Shown in pieces: positions 10,401 to 20,928 of a stretch of DNA of 64,000 nt (within the stretch, counting starts at the first letter, position 1; every line of letters starts with the position of its first letter). Both the position numbers and the translations under genes were made by a program. The notes below the pieces were generated by a model that was not told where the DNA came from, did no database searches, and was given only the letters and a program-made list of their open reading frames with translations. Origin of the DNA: Elgaria multicarinata webbii (Eukaryota > Chordata > Lepidosauria > Squamata > Anguidae); the NCBI RefSeq assembly GCF_023053635.1, contig NC_086171.1:54116181-54180180 (forward strand). Reading direction: 5' to 3'.

Positions 10401-13400
10401 ACAGTTCTTGCCAGAGGTCTGAAATAATTGGCATGCAGAGGGGTTTTGAAACTAGACTGAGGGCCACAAGAAATTCATAGCCATCCCTGACATAAAACAC
10501 GGGCTATGAAGTCCACTCCCTGACAACAGAAGGAACTCAAATCGAAGCTACTCTTGCCAAAGGACTACATATCCTATCTCCACTGATGAAACATACCCAA
10601 AACTGATCAAACTCCTCCCACCCCCTTCTCAAGTACTGATTGCACCTGAATTAATCCAAATACTTGTCTTACTTGGACTTAAAGGCCAGCAAGTATCCCA
10701 CCACACTTACAGGCAAATCTATATTACTGTGCCATCATTCTTAGTACTACAGTGTTCTTATAATAGGTTGCAGTTTGAACCTATTTCATCGACTTCTCTA
10801 AGGCACACAAAAACTGATTCATATTCTCACGGGGTCATTTCATTATCTTTATATTTAGCAAGCTTCTTGAAGTCTTCACATTCTCTCATTAACATGGGTC
10901 CTTTGCACAGTTACATTATAACAAAGACAAGAAAGACCTGAGCTAACTAAGACAGTGGAGATTTACTAAAGGTACAAACATCAATAAGAAAATTAAGAAA
11001 TTGTACCAATACAGTTTGAGCAACAAGAACTCCTCTCAAAGGAAGTAGTTTGCACAGCAAGTGTATTAGATTTTTTTCTCCTCATGAGTTATCCTTGTTG
11101 TTCAAATCACAATGGGACAATTTCGCTTCATTACTGTGAAATGGACTTGTGAACCGCTTTGTACTCCCTCTCTCAATATACATGAATGCATTTTAACAAC
11201 CCACTCTGCAAATAAAGTGAGCAAGATGCTGCTGCTGATGCTGATAATATAATGAAATCAAATACTATCATCAAGCTCAAAGGGAACAAATGATAGATAC
11301 AAACTGTTTTCAAAACTAAAAGGCAACAATAATTTGATGGGCTATGGAAGAGGTAAGAACCATGAGGCCCACTGATTCAGTTCTTGCAATCTGCCATATC
11401 TTTAAAACCCTTGATTAGACTGATCAAAACAGAGGTGGGGTGGGGGTAGTAATTCACGGTATAACACATCAGCGTTGTTTGCACAACACGAGAGCCCATT
11501 GTGGGTTAGTTAACCCTCGAGGAACTATGACACATGCTGGCCATCATTTTGAATATGCAATTCCTGATCAGCAGGTTATTGTGTCATCCAAACCTGGCTA
11601 TGGAGATTTATGCAAGGGTTAAACATCTCCACAGCAAGCTGAGAGCTATGTAAAGGCTGTTTAACACTCCCCAATGGCTGGGTTTGCGATGATAAAACAA
11701 CCCTTGATCGCCATAGCTTTTTGTCCCATGGTTAGCTGCGGCATGTCAGGCAAAGCAGGTCTTTAGGTTGCTTGAAAATATGAAAGCCCATTTCTTTGAA
11801 TAGTTGTTGTAAAAGCCAAAGACCAGTAAAAAAAAATGTTTTGCTTTAGTGACATACAAGAAAAACAAGCAACTTATCACATTTCATGGTACCATATTAA
11901 CATAATATATATTTAAAACCCAGATACCATCTATTATACTATGACTAACTTTACTTACCTCATTGGTAATATCATAAACAACTATAGCTGCCTGTGCTCC
12001 TCTGTAATACATTGGTGCCAAACTGTGGTATCGTTCTTGACCAGCTGTATCCCAAATTTCAAATTTTACTGTTGTGTCATCAAGACATACAGTCTGCGTT
12101 AGAAAGGCCGCTAAAGAGAAAGAAAACAGGGATTGTGATTCTACATATACACTGTCACCTTTAGAAAATTATTGTATAGTGAGGGATGAATATGTAAAGA
12201 ACTCAATGAATATAAGAAACAGTGTTTTATACTATGAACTCTTCAACATCAAAAAGCCTACAGTAATTAACATCTTATTTTTCCTTTAGGGCATTATAAA
12301 TCCAATGTTGGATCCAGCCTTAGTAATCAACAAAACTTAGTCACAACTGTCTTAAACCCAATTTATTCCAAGTCTATAGGTACGATTAAATTTGGATCCA
12401 ACTCATAACTTTTAAAATACTGAAATGGGGGAAATTTATTTCAGAATATTTCAATCCATGTTAAATTGTATGACAATTACACAAAGACAATCTGTAATAC
12501 AGCAGAGTAGCAGTTAAACAGTTTGTTCATTTAATCCAACCTTACTGTGTCAGAGTACAACTCCCATCATCTCCAATCAGCATGGTTAACAATCATTTAT
12601 TTATTGCAAATGAAAGCTGATTTTGGTTCTAATCATGCTCCATATGAGCAATGCTCCCATGTCCTGGGCTTCAAAAATTAAATCAATTCCAAACACAGTA
12701 CTTTTCTGGTTTGTAAGTTATTTCTGTGACCTGAGCCACTCTGAGAAAAGGGTTAATGTGCAGTTTGACAATATGCTAAATGTTCATTATAAACTGACTA
12801 CATGGTATTCCAAATACAAGGAGATGGAACCAAATGCAAATAGTTGCCCAGTTAATGCAGTATATTACCAGGAAAGGGACAGCTACATTAAATACCACCA
12901 ACAAACCGTAATTTTGAAGTACACCATGGATGGTTCTTGCAACAGAAGAGTCCTTCTGAGAAGGTTCATATCCCTCGGAAAGTACTAGCTAGACACAGTG
13001 ACCTGCAATGTGTTATACGGGGGCTGCCTTTGAAAACGGTCTGGAAACTTCAGCTGGTACAAAACAGGGTAGCCCGCCTACTAACGGGGACTGGCCGACG
13101 AGACCATACCACGCCAGTCCTTTTACAACTTCATTGGCTGCCAGTCCAGATCCGGGCCCGATTCAAAGTGCTGGTACTAACATTCAAAGCCCTAAATGGC
13201 TTGGGGCCAGGTTATTTGAAGGAATGCCTTCTCCCATATGTGCCTGCCCGGACCTTAAGATCATCCACAGGGGTCCTTCTCCGTGAGCCCCTGCCAAAGG
13301 AAGTGAGGCTGCTGTGGCACCCCAGCTGTGGAATGAGCTCCCCAGAGAGGTTCAGCTGGCGCCTACGCTGTATTCCTTCCATTGCCAGCTGAAGATCTTT

Positions 13401-16400
13401 TTATTTTCTCAGTATTTTAACACATATTAACACATTTAAACTTTGCTGTTTTAATTCCATATTTTAACCCATATCAATCTTTGCTAGGCGGTTTTAATCC
13501 TGGTTGTGCTTTTTATATTGTATTCGTGTTTTTAAATTGTTTTTTGTTTTTAAATTTGTTGTTTTTACGCTCTTCATGGTTTTAATTTTTGTGAACTGCC
13601 CAGAGAGCTTCGGCTATTGAGTGGTATAAAAATGTAATAAATGAATAAGTGCAGTTTTATAGTATTGAGAATTCAGACATTAGCAAACGTTCTTCAAAAC
13701 TTAAGTGTTACTTACACTTGACACATTGGTCAGTAGTGGGCTTCGATGACATGTTATCTTCTATATATTGATACCTATAGAGCTGTCTGTTGATTAAGGA
13801 TTTTTAATATGTGGGCATTTTATAAAGGTTCTTTAATTTTATATAAGTACTAAAAACTGGTGTATATATCTTTTTCAGATATTGAGGGAAAAGTTCACCA
13901 TTTTCCTCACTTGTAGCTTAACGAAAGCTACCACTTATTTGTAGAAGGAAATGTTTTGCTACTGTAAAACAAAGACAGCTAAAAACCACTGGTCAGTGAT
14001 AACAATGGGCTCTTACCAATTTGCCAACCAAAGCCACTTAATAGCCAAATATCATAGCAACTGGTTTCAGTCCATAAACTCGCATACTAACCAGCATTCA
14101 TACAATACATGTGTAGCTTCTAGCCCTTGTGATTGCAATGTGAGTATATGTGCTGTGCAGCTTCTACTTAAAAAAGCCAAACAAGAATTACAGTAACCGT
14201 TAGGGCTGTGCATGGACCCCCCGATCGGCTCCGGATCCGCAACTTCCAGATCAGGTCCACTCCGCCCCACGTCGATCCGCCTATGTTCCGCTCTGCTGTG
14301 GAGCTCCGTATCCAGATCGGAGCTCCATGTTCCCCCCATAGACTTGCATTGAAATTCAAACACCTATAACTTTTTTACTGTTAACGTTACAAACTTCAAA
14401 ATTGGCACCATGAGAGCTTATCCATGTATCCACATTCATGCCAAGCTCCAAGCAAATCCGAGCATGCCCAGATTTTTTGTGATTTTTTTTTTCGTTTTAA
14501 GCATCACCCCCTAACCCCAATTCACACCCCTTTCGAGAACTCCATTAGTTTTCACGTTACAAACCTCAAAATCAGCACCAAGAGAGCTTATCCATGTATC
14601 CACCTTCATGCCCAGTTGGAAGCAAATCCGAGCCTCCACTGATTTTTGAAAATAATACATCCCATTTTCAGAAATGGGATTTACTCCGACATTTTGACAG
14701 ATACAAACTTGCAAATGAGCACCCTCACAGATGCCACCTAGATCCACATTCATGGCATGTTTCAAGCAAATCCAAGCATGCCCTGATTTTTGGCAAAAAA
14801 AATATCGTTTTAAGCATCACCCCCTAACCCCAATTCACACCCCTTTCAAGAACTCCGTCAGTTTTCACGTTACAAACCTCAAAATCGGCACCATGAGAGC
14901 TTATCCATATATCCACCATCATGCCCAGTTGGAAGCAAATTCGAGCCTCCACTGATTTTTGGGGAATTTTTGAAAATCCTACACCCCATTTCCAGAAATG
15001 CTAACAGCACTGACATCTTTCCATACCTGCCCATAAGGATCCATTGCAAAGTGCTTGCCCATAGCAATCAATAATACCGTATTTCTTCGATTGTAAGATG
15101 CCATTGATTGTAAGACGCACACTAATTTCAGTACCACCAACAGAAATAAAAACCCTTTGATTCTAAGAAATAATAAATGCACCTGTGATTCTAAGGCACA
15201 CCCCCTTTTTAGAGATGTTTATTTGGGGGGAAAAGTGAGTCTTAGAATCAAAGAAATACGGTAGCACAGAATTCTCCATAGAGAAACCATAGGGATCCAT
15301 TGCAAAGCACTTGCCCATAGCAATCAATAGGACAGATGATTTGGGCGAATAAAGATTTTTTCTAAGTAAGGATCTTCATCTCAGGTGAAACACTTTAAAA
15401 ATGCACACACACACCAAGAAATTTTAAACAGGGTGAATGTGCAATGCAGCTGCCTTTTATCACAAGGAGGGATACCCTGAGTCAAAGCACGACACGCACA
15501 AACCATCCTTGTGGGGCGGTCACAGAGGAGGACAGGCAGCATGCCCTTGTAGCACTGGGAGCAAACATGCCAGAGGCCTGTGGGGTTGAACCACAAAGCC
15601 CATCATCTAGTACATCTCCCAGGCACCAGGAGGGCAGAGAGGCAGGCAAAGATGTACAACTATGCCATAGATTTGTAAACAGCCCAGAGAGCTTTGGCTA
15701 TTGGGTGGTATAGAAATGCAATAAATAAATAAATAAATCTATGGGGAAGTAAGTCCCAGCAGATACCCCACAACAACAGCACCCAGGCAGAGGCGGGAAG
15801 GCAGGCATGCAGCAGACATTTCTGGGGGCACAAGTAAGTGAGCCAAGGATTGCTTCAAACTGTCCCTGTGAGGCAGGAACAGCACAGAGAGATGCCTTTT
15901 CTTTTGCATCCCATAACTAATAGAGGGCTAGGAGGATAAGAGTAAAGCTTTGTGATCCTTGCTTCAGAGTTGATTGACTGCACTATGATCACAGCCATTA
16001 AACAACATCAACAATAATAACGTTAATAATAGCAGTACTAATATTAATAATATTATTAATAATCATCACAACAATAAGAAGTTGAACCACAATGAAAGCC
16101 TGCCTGACTTCACTAAAGAGGGAAAGCCAGGAGAGCTTGGGCTATGGGGTGGTAAATAAATAAATAAACACAGGAGGGGTGGAATTAAAAGCAGCAGTGT
16201 TGCTCAATCACAAGAAGAAGAATTTTTTAAAAAGGCTATGTCTGTCTTTTACCAGTAAGAGGAAAGTGGACATGCCCAGGGGGAGGGGAACTGTTGTGCC
16301 AATTTGACTGGTCCTGTCTAGATACCAGTCTTTCAGAAGCTACCGCACACTTCAACTCATGACAGGCATAGCTTCCACTGGCTACACTTTGGAGGGTTCT

Positions 16401-19385
16401 GATGACCACCCAGGGCAGTGTGCACTGGGCACGTCCACATGCCCTATGGACATCATCCCCTTGCACCACATCTATTCAGTTGTTTACCAAGTTTAGGGTG
16501 GGTAGCAGTGCTGTGTTTCCTATCTGTTATTTATTTAGTAGTATATGATTTAAGGTTGTGTTTGTGCGTTTGGTGGGGCTACTGTTTCAAAAAACACTGG
16601 AAAAAGTCCGTTCAGAAAAAGAAAGAAAAGTTACCCAGTATCCCAAGTTACTAATTATCCCGTTTTGCTTATTCCCCCCTCCAACATTGGGATTGGAGGA
16701 TGCTTCATCAGGTGATCATGATTGGGAGTTGAATCTGCCTCTCATCGCTTCAAAAAAAACTTACCCCCTCCCACTTTTAGCCATTCTAAACAAATTAATA
16801 GCAAGCAAACTGCACGACGAAAAGGTCTGAACATCTCCACAAATGACCCCCAACCACCACTCTCTAGGCTCTCAGTAAGTTTCAGGGATGTGGGTTTCAA
16901 AACAAAAAAGTTATACACTAATCTTTTCCGCAATGCAATCCTATGGGAAAAAATATCCAAAATGGCGGGCAGAGCACTTTGCAAAAAGCGGATCGTTCTG
17001 CATGTGGTCGCTTGTCTTCACTATGCTTCGCTAGCCCCCCGACTCGCTTCTCCTCCGCTTTTAAAGGAGGAGAAGCCCCCCGCTCCGCTATCACTTCTAA
17101 GCACCGAAGAGAAGCGGAGCACAGCACTAGTAACCATGACCTCATACACTCTTGCCACAAGAAATACAAGTCATAGCACATGAGCTCAGTGTGGAACTAG
17201 AAGGGGGAGCAACTTCTTTTGTAAGAGACTGTAGAAATATCACAATTACCTACTCATTCAGCACACAACACCTCCCTTGTTAAGAAGTTTTCTACTTTAC
17301 CAGCTAGATGCCAGTTATTAAAATCCATTTACACTTCTTCCAGCAACTTCAATGCTCTTTATACACAAGCCCATTCCTAACCATAGTGCAGGCAGACTTC
17401 AAATATGGGAGCAGCCACTGCTCCTTTATGCCCCATTGGAGTGTGAGTGTGAGTGTGTGTGTGTGTGTGTGTGGTTATTTTTCTTATCAGTTACAAAGGA
17501 TTTAAGAGATTTATGTCACACTGCTGTGCAGTAGCCCCCACTGAACAAGGAATATAATCACTTTGCACGTGCATTGGAGGCACCTATTTAAGTGTGGCCC
17601 TGCTCGTCTTCTAGCTGCCAGTGAACAGGACAGTCCCTCCTCCGCTTCAGTCAGCATCAAGGCAAAAAGAAGAAATCTGAACCCTTATCAATGGTTATGG
17701 AGAATGGTAAGGCTGCAATATTAACTGCAGAGCGGCCTCCCAACAAGAACAAGCATGAACTGATTAGTTTATATTGGTTTCTGGAGGTCAATACAAAGCT
17801 CCAGCATTGACTCAGTGGCTGGTATGGATCAAGAGCATCTTTTGTGCCATTGGTGGCAGCTATGATGATTTAAGAAGACGCAAGTTTTGGATACTTAAAT
17901 TGTGATCCAATCTGTCATCCTAGGCAATTCCAGAAGGCACTATCAGCATTATCTCCTTCCAGCAAGCTGAATATGTTTAATATGTCAGAACTAACAGATG
18001 AAACAATGGAAAAAACTAGACCCGGGACAGCTGTCACACGCATATAATGGAAGTCTGTCATACACACCAGAGGATGACCAATAAAGATGTCACTAGCTCT
18101 CTCACTGAGGAGTGTAGCTCATTGGTAATCACTTAGGAAAAGTGTGAAAATTAGAAGAACATTGCTCAGATTATGCACATTGGCATAGAAAGGGAACTAC
18201 ATTGCTTTTATCCCAAAGAAAGCAAGTGTCTGTGTCGAGTCAGCTTGCTGAAGTACAAGAATTCCAAAGCTCAAAAAGTACTTAACAATAATCTCCAGCG
18301 TTCAAATATTTAAACATTTATTTCAAGTTTATAACATCCAAGTCATAAGTAAAAGACAGGCTATTTTCCAGTGAAGAAAGTGAATTTGATTTGTTAGACA
18401 TAGAAGGTAGTAATATTTGTAAATTTTATTGGAATTAACAGCTAAGTGAGGACTTGCTTCTCCAATATTAGCTTTCCATAAAATTAACCAAAAGCAGTGC
18501 TTTGAATGATAGTATGCAATAGAAATTTACTGTTTACAATAAATAATTAGATGATCCAGTTTTTCAGTCCTACAGAATGTTTTAATCTGGTACAACAAGA
18601 GTTATCAATAATTATAAAATGCAGATGGAGAGGGCCATTTCAATAGTGGCCAGCTCGCCTGGCACCAACATTGTTATCTTTTCAGCACCAGGTCAAGACT
18701 TTTTTCTTCTCCCAGGCAGTTAACAACATATGCTGAGTTTTTAACTGACCCCAGAATAGTTGTTTTAAATGGATATTGTTTTTTATGCTTTTGATGGTTT
18801 AAATTTTTTGTATATTGGTTTTTAATATTCACTGTTTTTAACCTTTGTAAACTACCGAGAGAGCTTCAGCTATGGGGCAGTATAAAAATGTAATAAATAA
18901 ATAAATGCAAATGTCCATAGTAATTGTACTGCATCCCCCCGAAATACCATTTATTTGATTTCCACACTACTTCATGTACCATCTTACAGCATAAGCTTAA
19001 TTATAATTTTTATAAGCAATACTTAAGAAAATCTCTCTATAAATAGAAATACTCATACACAGTATTAAGAAGCATTATGCTACAAATTTAAACAATAAAA
19101 CCAATGAAATTGGTACTTGCAACTAACAGTATTGACTTTACTGAATTGTTACTATGATGTATATTACTAATAAAAATATAAAGCACTATAATATATATTT
19201 ATATATATATATATTTTCTCACCTCCAATTGTACTCTCCTGAAACTCATGAAACTGGCCTTTTACAAAACGAAGCACCAGACTTGATTTGCCAACTGCAG
19301 ATTCTCCCAGAAGAACTAACTTGAACTGACATATTTTATTCCCGGCATTGGGCCCATTGGGTCTAGTTGCTCCTCGGTTGGCCAT
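4378..19385 (-). CDS. RAB5A: RAB5A, early-endosome small GTPase (whole coding span, 5 coding exons)
   Basis: RAB5A cycles between GTP and GDP forms on early endosomes and the plasma membrane and drives endocytic vesicle docking and homotypic endosome fusion. Coding exons are 19385-19223, 12110-11959, 8987-8865, 6932-6839 and 4493-4378. They total 648 bases, that is 215 residues plus stop, exactly the human length. Visible motifs: P-loop GESAVGKS (27-34), switch I STIGAAF, WDTAGQE with Gln79, GNKAD (base specificity, 132-136), ETSAK (161-165) and a CCSN end, the double geranylgeranylation site. All introns have GT-AG borders and phases agree. The start chosen is ATG at 19385 ([11 protein letters not shown]), matching the family N terminus; a purine at -3 and G at +4 support it. 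Differences from human are few. The gene is convergent with PP2D1 and divergent from EFHB. Confidence 0.96.
4832..5068 (+). repeat. Degraded tRNA-derived SINE with L2-like tail
   Basis: A pol III A-box-like stretch (TGGTGTAATGGTTAAAGC) opens the element. After a body with a poly-G run near 4975-4984 comes AACTGCCCTGAGCTC and an ATAAAAATGTAATC...AATAAATA tail. That tail matches the L2 LINE ends in this window, suggesting mobilisation by L2. Ends are approximate. Confidence 0.55.
5868..5962. repeat. Foldback MITE, ACTACAACTCCCA family (old copy)
   Basis: The left arm ACTCAAACTCCCATC and the right arm GATGGGAGTTGAAGTCCA are inverted around a short centre. Divergence is high, so this is an old member of the family seen best at 46077-46212. 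Confidence 0.5.
6839..6932 (-). CDS. RAB5A: RAB5A coding exon 4
   Basis: It encodes [20 protein letters not shown] followed by [11 protein letters not shown], which includes the SAK guanine-base loop. The acceptor is TTTACAG and the donor GTAAGT, both on the minus strand. It ends in phase 1, and the final G is completed by CT of the last exon to give Ala. Confidence 0.95.
7311..7439. repeat. Foldback MITE, ACTACAACTCCCA family
   Basis: The 129-bp palindrome begins GCAGCCTTCCCC and ends GGAAAGGCTGCTG. Internal inverted arms CAGCTCTCATCAGCC and GCTGGGAGTTGTAGTCC flank TGGCCAATGGTCAGGAATG. It has no coding capacity. Confidence 0.7.
7496..7630. mobile_element. TTAA-flanked palindromic MITE (piggyBac-like), copy 1
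   Basis: Inverted arms (TATGCATGTTTGATAG near the left end, CTGTCTAAGTATGCGTA near the right end) enclose a copy of the TACAACTCC / GGGAGTTGTAG inner palindrome. TTAA at 7492-7495 and 7631-7634 flanks the element, which is the target duplication typical of piggyBac. The second clean copy is at 62039-62133. Confidence 0.65.
8078..8416 (-). other. Unidentified open frame with one membrane segment
   Basis: The frame has 112 codons on the RAB5A sense strand, inside an intron. Its last part reads [20 protein letters not shown], a short stretch, then about 25 hydrophobic residues ([18 protein letters not shown] begins it) and LRQGWVTYY. It looks more protein-like than the surrounding chance frames: a polar juxtamembrane stretch followed by a clean helix. 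I do not recognise the family. No convincing splice acceptor or donor bounds it, though a GCAAGG word follows the Arg codon near the end. It could be a pseudogene fragment, a cryptic exon or chance. Confidence 0.25.
8420..8545 (-). repeat. tRNA-type SINE fragment (MIR-like)
   Basis: Read on the minus strand it has TGTTGGACTTGGACCAG and GTGACCTTGGGCCAGTC, then CCTCACCTGTCTAATAGGG, the usual order of the reptile tRNA-SINE body with a MIR-like core. Ends are degraded and no target duplication is visible. Confidence 0.55.
8570..8740. repeat. Partial copy of the 20929-21190 foldback family
   Basis: AACAAGCCACGATGG, GGGCACAGCTTGTTGCATCATCTGA and GGGGAAACAATCCTCAAATA resemble the arms of the better preserved palindrome at 20929-21190. 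Only part of the element is present. Confidence 0.45.
8865..8987 (-). CDS. RAB5A: RAB5A coding exon 3
   Basis: A 123-bp phase-0 exon encoding [35 protein letters not shown] and RAVDFQ. It carries the NKxD nucleotide-specificity motif. The acceptor is CAACAG and the donor GTAAGT on the minus strand. Val and Ala replace human Ala and Ser at two sites; both are conservative. Confidence 0.95.
8988..11958. other. RAB5A: RAB5A intron between coding exons 2 and 3
   Basis: A 3.0-kb intron. Near 9837-9882 lies a small near-palindrome (CACAGTTAATCTAAC / GGTTAACTGTGGGTT). Around 10210-10500 is a pyrimidine-rich stretch that begins like a hAT end (AGAGTGGGCAACCA) but has no clear partner. At 11430-11770 there is a possible unclassified MITE. 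No gene is seen. Confidence 0.6.
11959..12110 (-). CDS. RAB5A: RAB5A coding exon 2 (switch I end, switch II)
   Basis: A 152-bp exon encoding [37 protein letters not shown] and [13 protein letters not shown]. It contains the DTAGQE motif whose Gln supports GTP hydrolysis. The acceptor is CTTTAG and the donor GTAAGT on the minus strand. Its first two bases complete the Ala codon started in the previous exon. Confidence 0.96.
13000..13648 (+). repeat. L2 LINE, ORF2 C-terminal part and 3' end
   Basis: The frame reads [59 protein letters not shown] and [19 protein letters not shown], then in another frame [16 protein letters not shown]. This is the classic L2 ORF2 C terminus with at least one frameshift near 13310. 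The 3' end has GCCCAGAGAGCTTCGGC and AAATGTAATAAATGAATAA. It is 5' truncated and in antisense orientation to RAB5A. Confidence 0.85.
14498..14960 (+). repeat. Internal tandem duplication, period about 311 bp
   Basis: CATCACCCCCTAACCCCAAT, TTTTCACGTTACAAACCTC and GCCCAGTTGGAAGCAAAT each occur twice in the same order, about 311 bases apart, inside the hAT-like element. Divergence between units is low to moderate. A partial related unit precedes them (from about 14370). Confidence 0.7.
15075..15263. mobile_element. TA-flanked MITE, TACCGTATTTCTTCGATT family (copy 2)
   Basis: A 189-bp element with ends TACCGTATTTCTTCGATTG and its inverse CAAAGAAATACGGTA. It is nested in the 14201-17129 element. 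The host sequence on both sides carries a near-identical 43-bp block (15031-15073 and 15289-15331), so it sits between two copies of an internal host repeat. Confidence 0.7.
15665..15740 (+). repeat. L2-type LINE 3' tail
   Basis: TTTGTAAACAGCCCAGAGAG, CTTTGGCTATTGGGTGG and an AATAAATAAATAAAT tail identify a very short L2 end nested in the hAT-like element. Another short one is near 16120-16172. Confidence 0.65.
17440..17472 (+). repeat. GT dinucleotide microsatellite
   Basis: GTGTGAGTGTGAGTG followed by about ten uninterrupted GT units. Simple repeat, no further inference. Confidence 0.85.
17560..18120 (+). pseudogene. Possible processed pseudogene, family not recognised
   Basis: Short collinear protein-like pieces appear in different frames: [20 protein letters not shown] near 17703-17765, [15 protein letters not shown] near 17850-17900 and [20 protein letters not shown] near 17980-18040. 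CCAATAAAG follows at about 18079. No introns or repeat features are evident. The density of protein-like stretches and a poly(A)-signal-like word suggest an inactivated retrocopy, but I cannot name the parent and the case is weak. Confidence 0.25.
18645..18907 (+). repeat. L2-type LINE 3' end
   Basis: CGCCTGGCACCAACATTG, CAGCACCAGGTCAAGAC, CTACCGAGAGAGCTTCAGC and AAAATGTAATAAATAAATAAA follow the same order as the inverted L2 pair at 44212-44755, so this is the same subfamily, more diverged. Confidence 0.75.
19223..19385 (-). CDS. RAB5A: RAB5A first coding exon (start codon, P-loop)
   Basis: It encodes [17 protein letters not shown], then [18 protein letters not shown] and [19 protein letters not shown], ending in G of a split Ala codon before GTGAGA. 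The upstream in-frame TTG and GAC codons are not a better start. The acceptor for this exon is probably near 19474 (AACAG|GTTGC on the minus strand), leaving about 89 bases of 5' UTR in the exon. Confidence 0.96.
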
Positions 19386-19474
19386 GTCCAAACTAGAAAG
19401 GAGTCCCTTATCTCAGATTCTTAAAAAAATGATTCCAGGATGTGAACCTCAATGTGCTTCCACTTCAAAGCAAC
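19386..19474 (-). other. RAB5A: RAB5A 5' UTR part of the first coding exon (inferred)
   Basis: Minus-strand sequence between a candidate acceptor (TGAAACAG) and the start codon. Vertebrate RAB5A genes carry a non-coding first exon, so a splice here is expected, but the exact acceptor is a guess from the AG position. Confidence 0.4.
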
Positions 19475-19919
19475 CTGTTTCACAAAACAGTATTCAGATA
19501 TTAGACACATTACACATTTTAGTTTTATCATGCAAGTACAAATCTGTATCATGTCATAATGATATTTAACTGAACTAAGGCTCAATTTTCATGGGGAGGT
19601 GCTGAACTGGAAACCTTTAACATAAATCCAAAGAATACCTTGGAGGCACTCAGAGCCCTCCAAATTAATTTTATTACTTCTGCCTTCATTACAACGTCAC
19701 AAACTGAAGGATAATTTTTTAGGAGTTCTCAGAAAATAACTGAAGCATTGTTTTCCAAATTCAGGCAAACTGTTAGCTCAATTCTGCTAGAAGTTATACA
19801 CTTTGTTGTAGATGTAACCAAGGTTCAACTGTCCTGTGCATAAATTGGAATCCTCATAACTCAGGAAGCTCTTGTAACCCAGTCAATTACTTAATTCACA
19901 TTGAAGTAGTCTTTTAGCC

Positions 19920-20254
19920 TAGGGGTGCAGAACCTCTTTTAGCCCAAGGACTGAATTCCATTTCAGAGAAGCTCTTAGGGGCCATGATCCACTGGTGGAT
20001 AGAGGCAAAGGCAAAAGGAGTGGGCCCAAAACCCTAATCATATTTTACTTTAAAGCTGTTACTGCCAGTAACTAAACCTCAGGAGAGGCATTTCAACCAT
20101 TCAGAATGGGGGGGGGGGACTGCACAAAAGCCAGAAAACCACCAAACGATCAGCAGTCCAGGGAAAAGGAGTAGAGCCAAGAGAAAGGGGCTTGGCCCTC
20201 AGGGGACCCCTGGAGGATCGGATCCAGCCCCCATGCCTGAGGTTCTGCAACCTG
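19920..20254. mobile_element. hAT-like non-autonomous element
   Basis: Ends TAGGGGTGCAGAACCTC and GAGGTTCTGCAACCTG are inverted. The flanks TTTTAGCC (19912-19919) and TTTTAGGT (20255-20262) agree at 6 of 8 bases, compatible with a decayed 8-bp duplication. The interior contains CTTTTAGCCC and GGATCCAGCCCCCATGCCTG, as in hAT MITEs that end in CAGGGGTG. No coding frame. Confidence 0.6.
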
Positions 20255-20928
20255 TTTTAGGTACATTAAAGCAGAACTTGAATGTCCCTGGATAGTTGTG
20301 GTGATTCTTGGTGGTGATGGTGGGGGCACTCCATAGGTTCTCTTCTACCACTGACACTAGCACAAATACATTCGTTAAAGAATTTCCTAGTAACTGAGAA
20401 ATACTTATATGCATATGTACTAGAAACAGTATAAGGAGATAAATGAACTGGAACTCCTAATAAATCCATCAGCTCCCTGCAGAAGACCAGAAATTTTTAG
20501 GGTGGGACAGGGAAATTATGGGTGGCCTGACCACCCTGCTCCCAATCCCAAATGTAGAGTTCATCCTGAGCTATTACATAGTAGCACATTAGGTCTCTTT
20601 GCAAGTTGCCTCAGCAAAGGTGATGTGCAAATGAACTTGCATAGCAATTTCTACCAATCATAGTGTGAGCAGGCTTTGTATAGCTACTGAGCCTTAGTGT
20701 CCTCAAAGAGCACCCTGTACATAGAGATATTTGGGGAACAGAGTTGGGCAAATAGGTCAGTAAGTGTCCTTCTTCCCTTTACCACATCCCTTCCACATTA
20801 CTGCAAACCTTCAGTTTTTCTATTACAATAACCCTCCTGAATTTTACCTGACATATAGCAATTACTATAGAATATTCACTAACTGAGCCAGATTATATGA
20901 TCAAACAAGTCACCATTGTGTAAATAAA

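Larger units (their letters stand above)
14201..17129. mobile_element. Long hAT-like non-autonomous TIR element, TAGGGNTGTGC family
   Basis: The left end TAGGGCTGTGC and the right end GCACAGCACTA are inverted, with subterminal arms CCCATAGACTTGCATTG and CAATGCAATCCTATGGG also inverted. The flanks GTAACCGT (14193-14200) and GTAACCAT (17130-17137) match at 7 of 8 bases, an 8-bp duplication typical of hAT. Inside, a segment of about 311 bp is repeated in tandem (AAGCATCACCCCCTAACC at about 14500 and 14811). A TA-flanked MITE (15075-15263) and short L2-like tails (about 15668-15740, 16120-16172) are nested. No transposase-like frame is visible, so it is non-autonomous despite its 2.9-kb length. 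A 565-bp relative is at 38620-39184. Confidence 0.65.
12111..19222. other. RAB5A: RAB5A intron between coding exons 1 and 2
   Basis: A 7.1-kb intron, mostly mobile-element sequence: an L2 fragment (13000-13648), a long hAT-like TIR element with nested repeats (14201-17129), a GT microsatellite (17440-17472), a possible processed pseudogene (17560-18120), another L2 end (18645-18907) and a TA run (19190-19214). I see nothing in 12111-12990, 13650-14192 or 18130-18640 beyond a short ACAACTCCCATCATC fragment near 12550. Confidence 0.7.

Noticed and set aside
14067-14363. A 98-codon minus-strand frame
   Set aside because: It crosses the left end of the 14201-17129 TIR element and its target duplication, so it cannot be a single gene.
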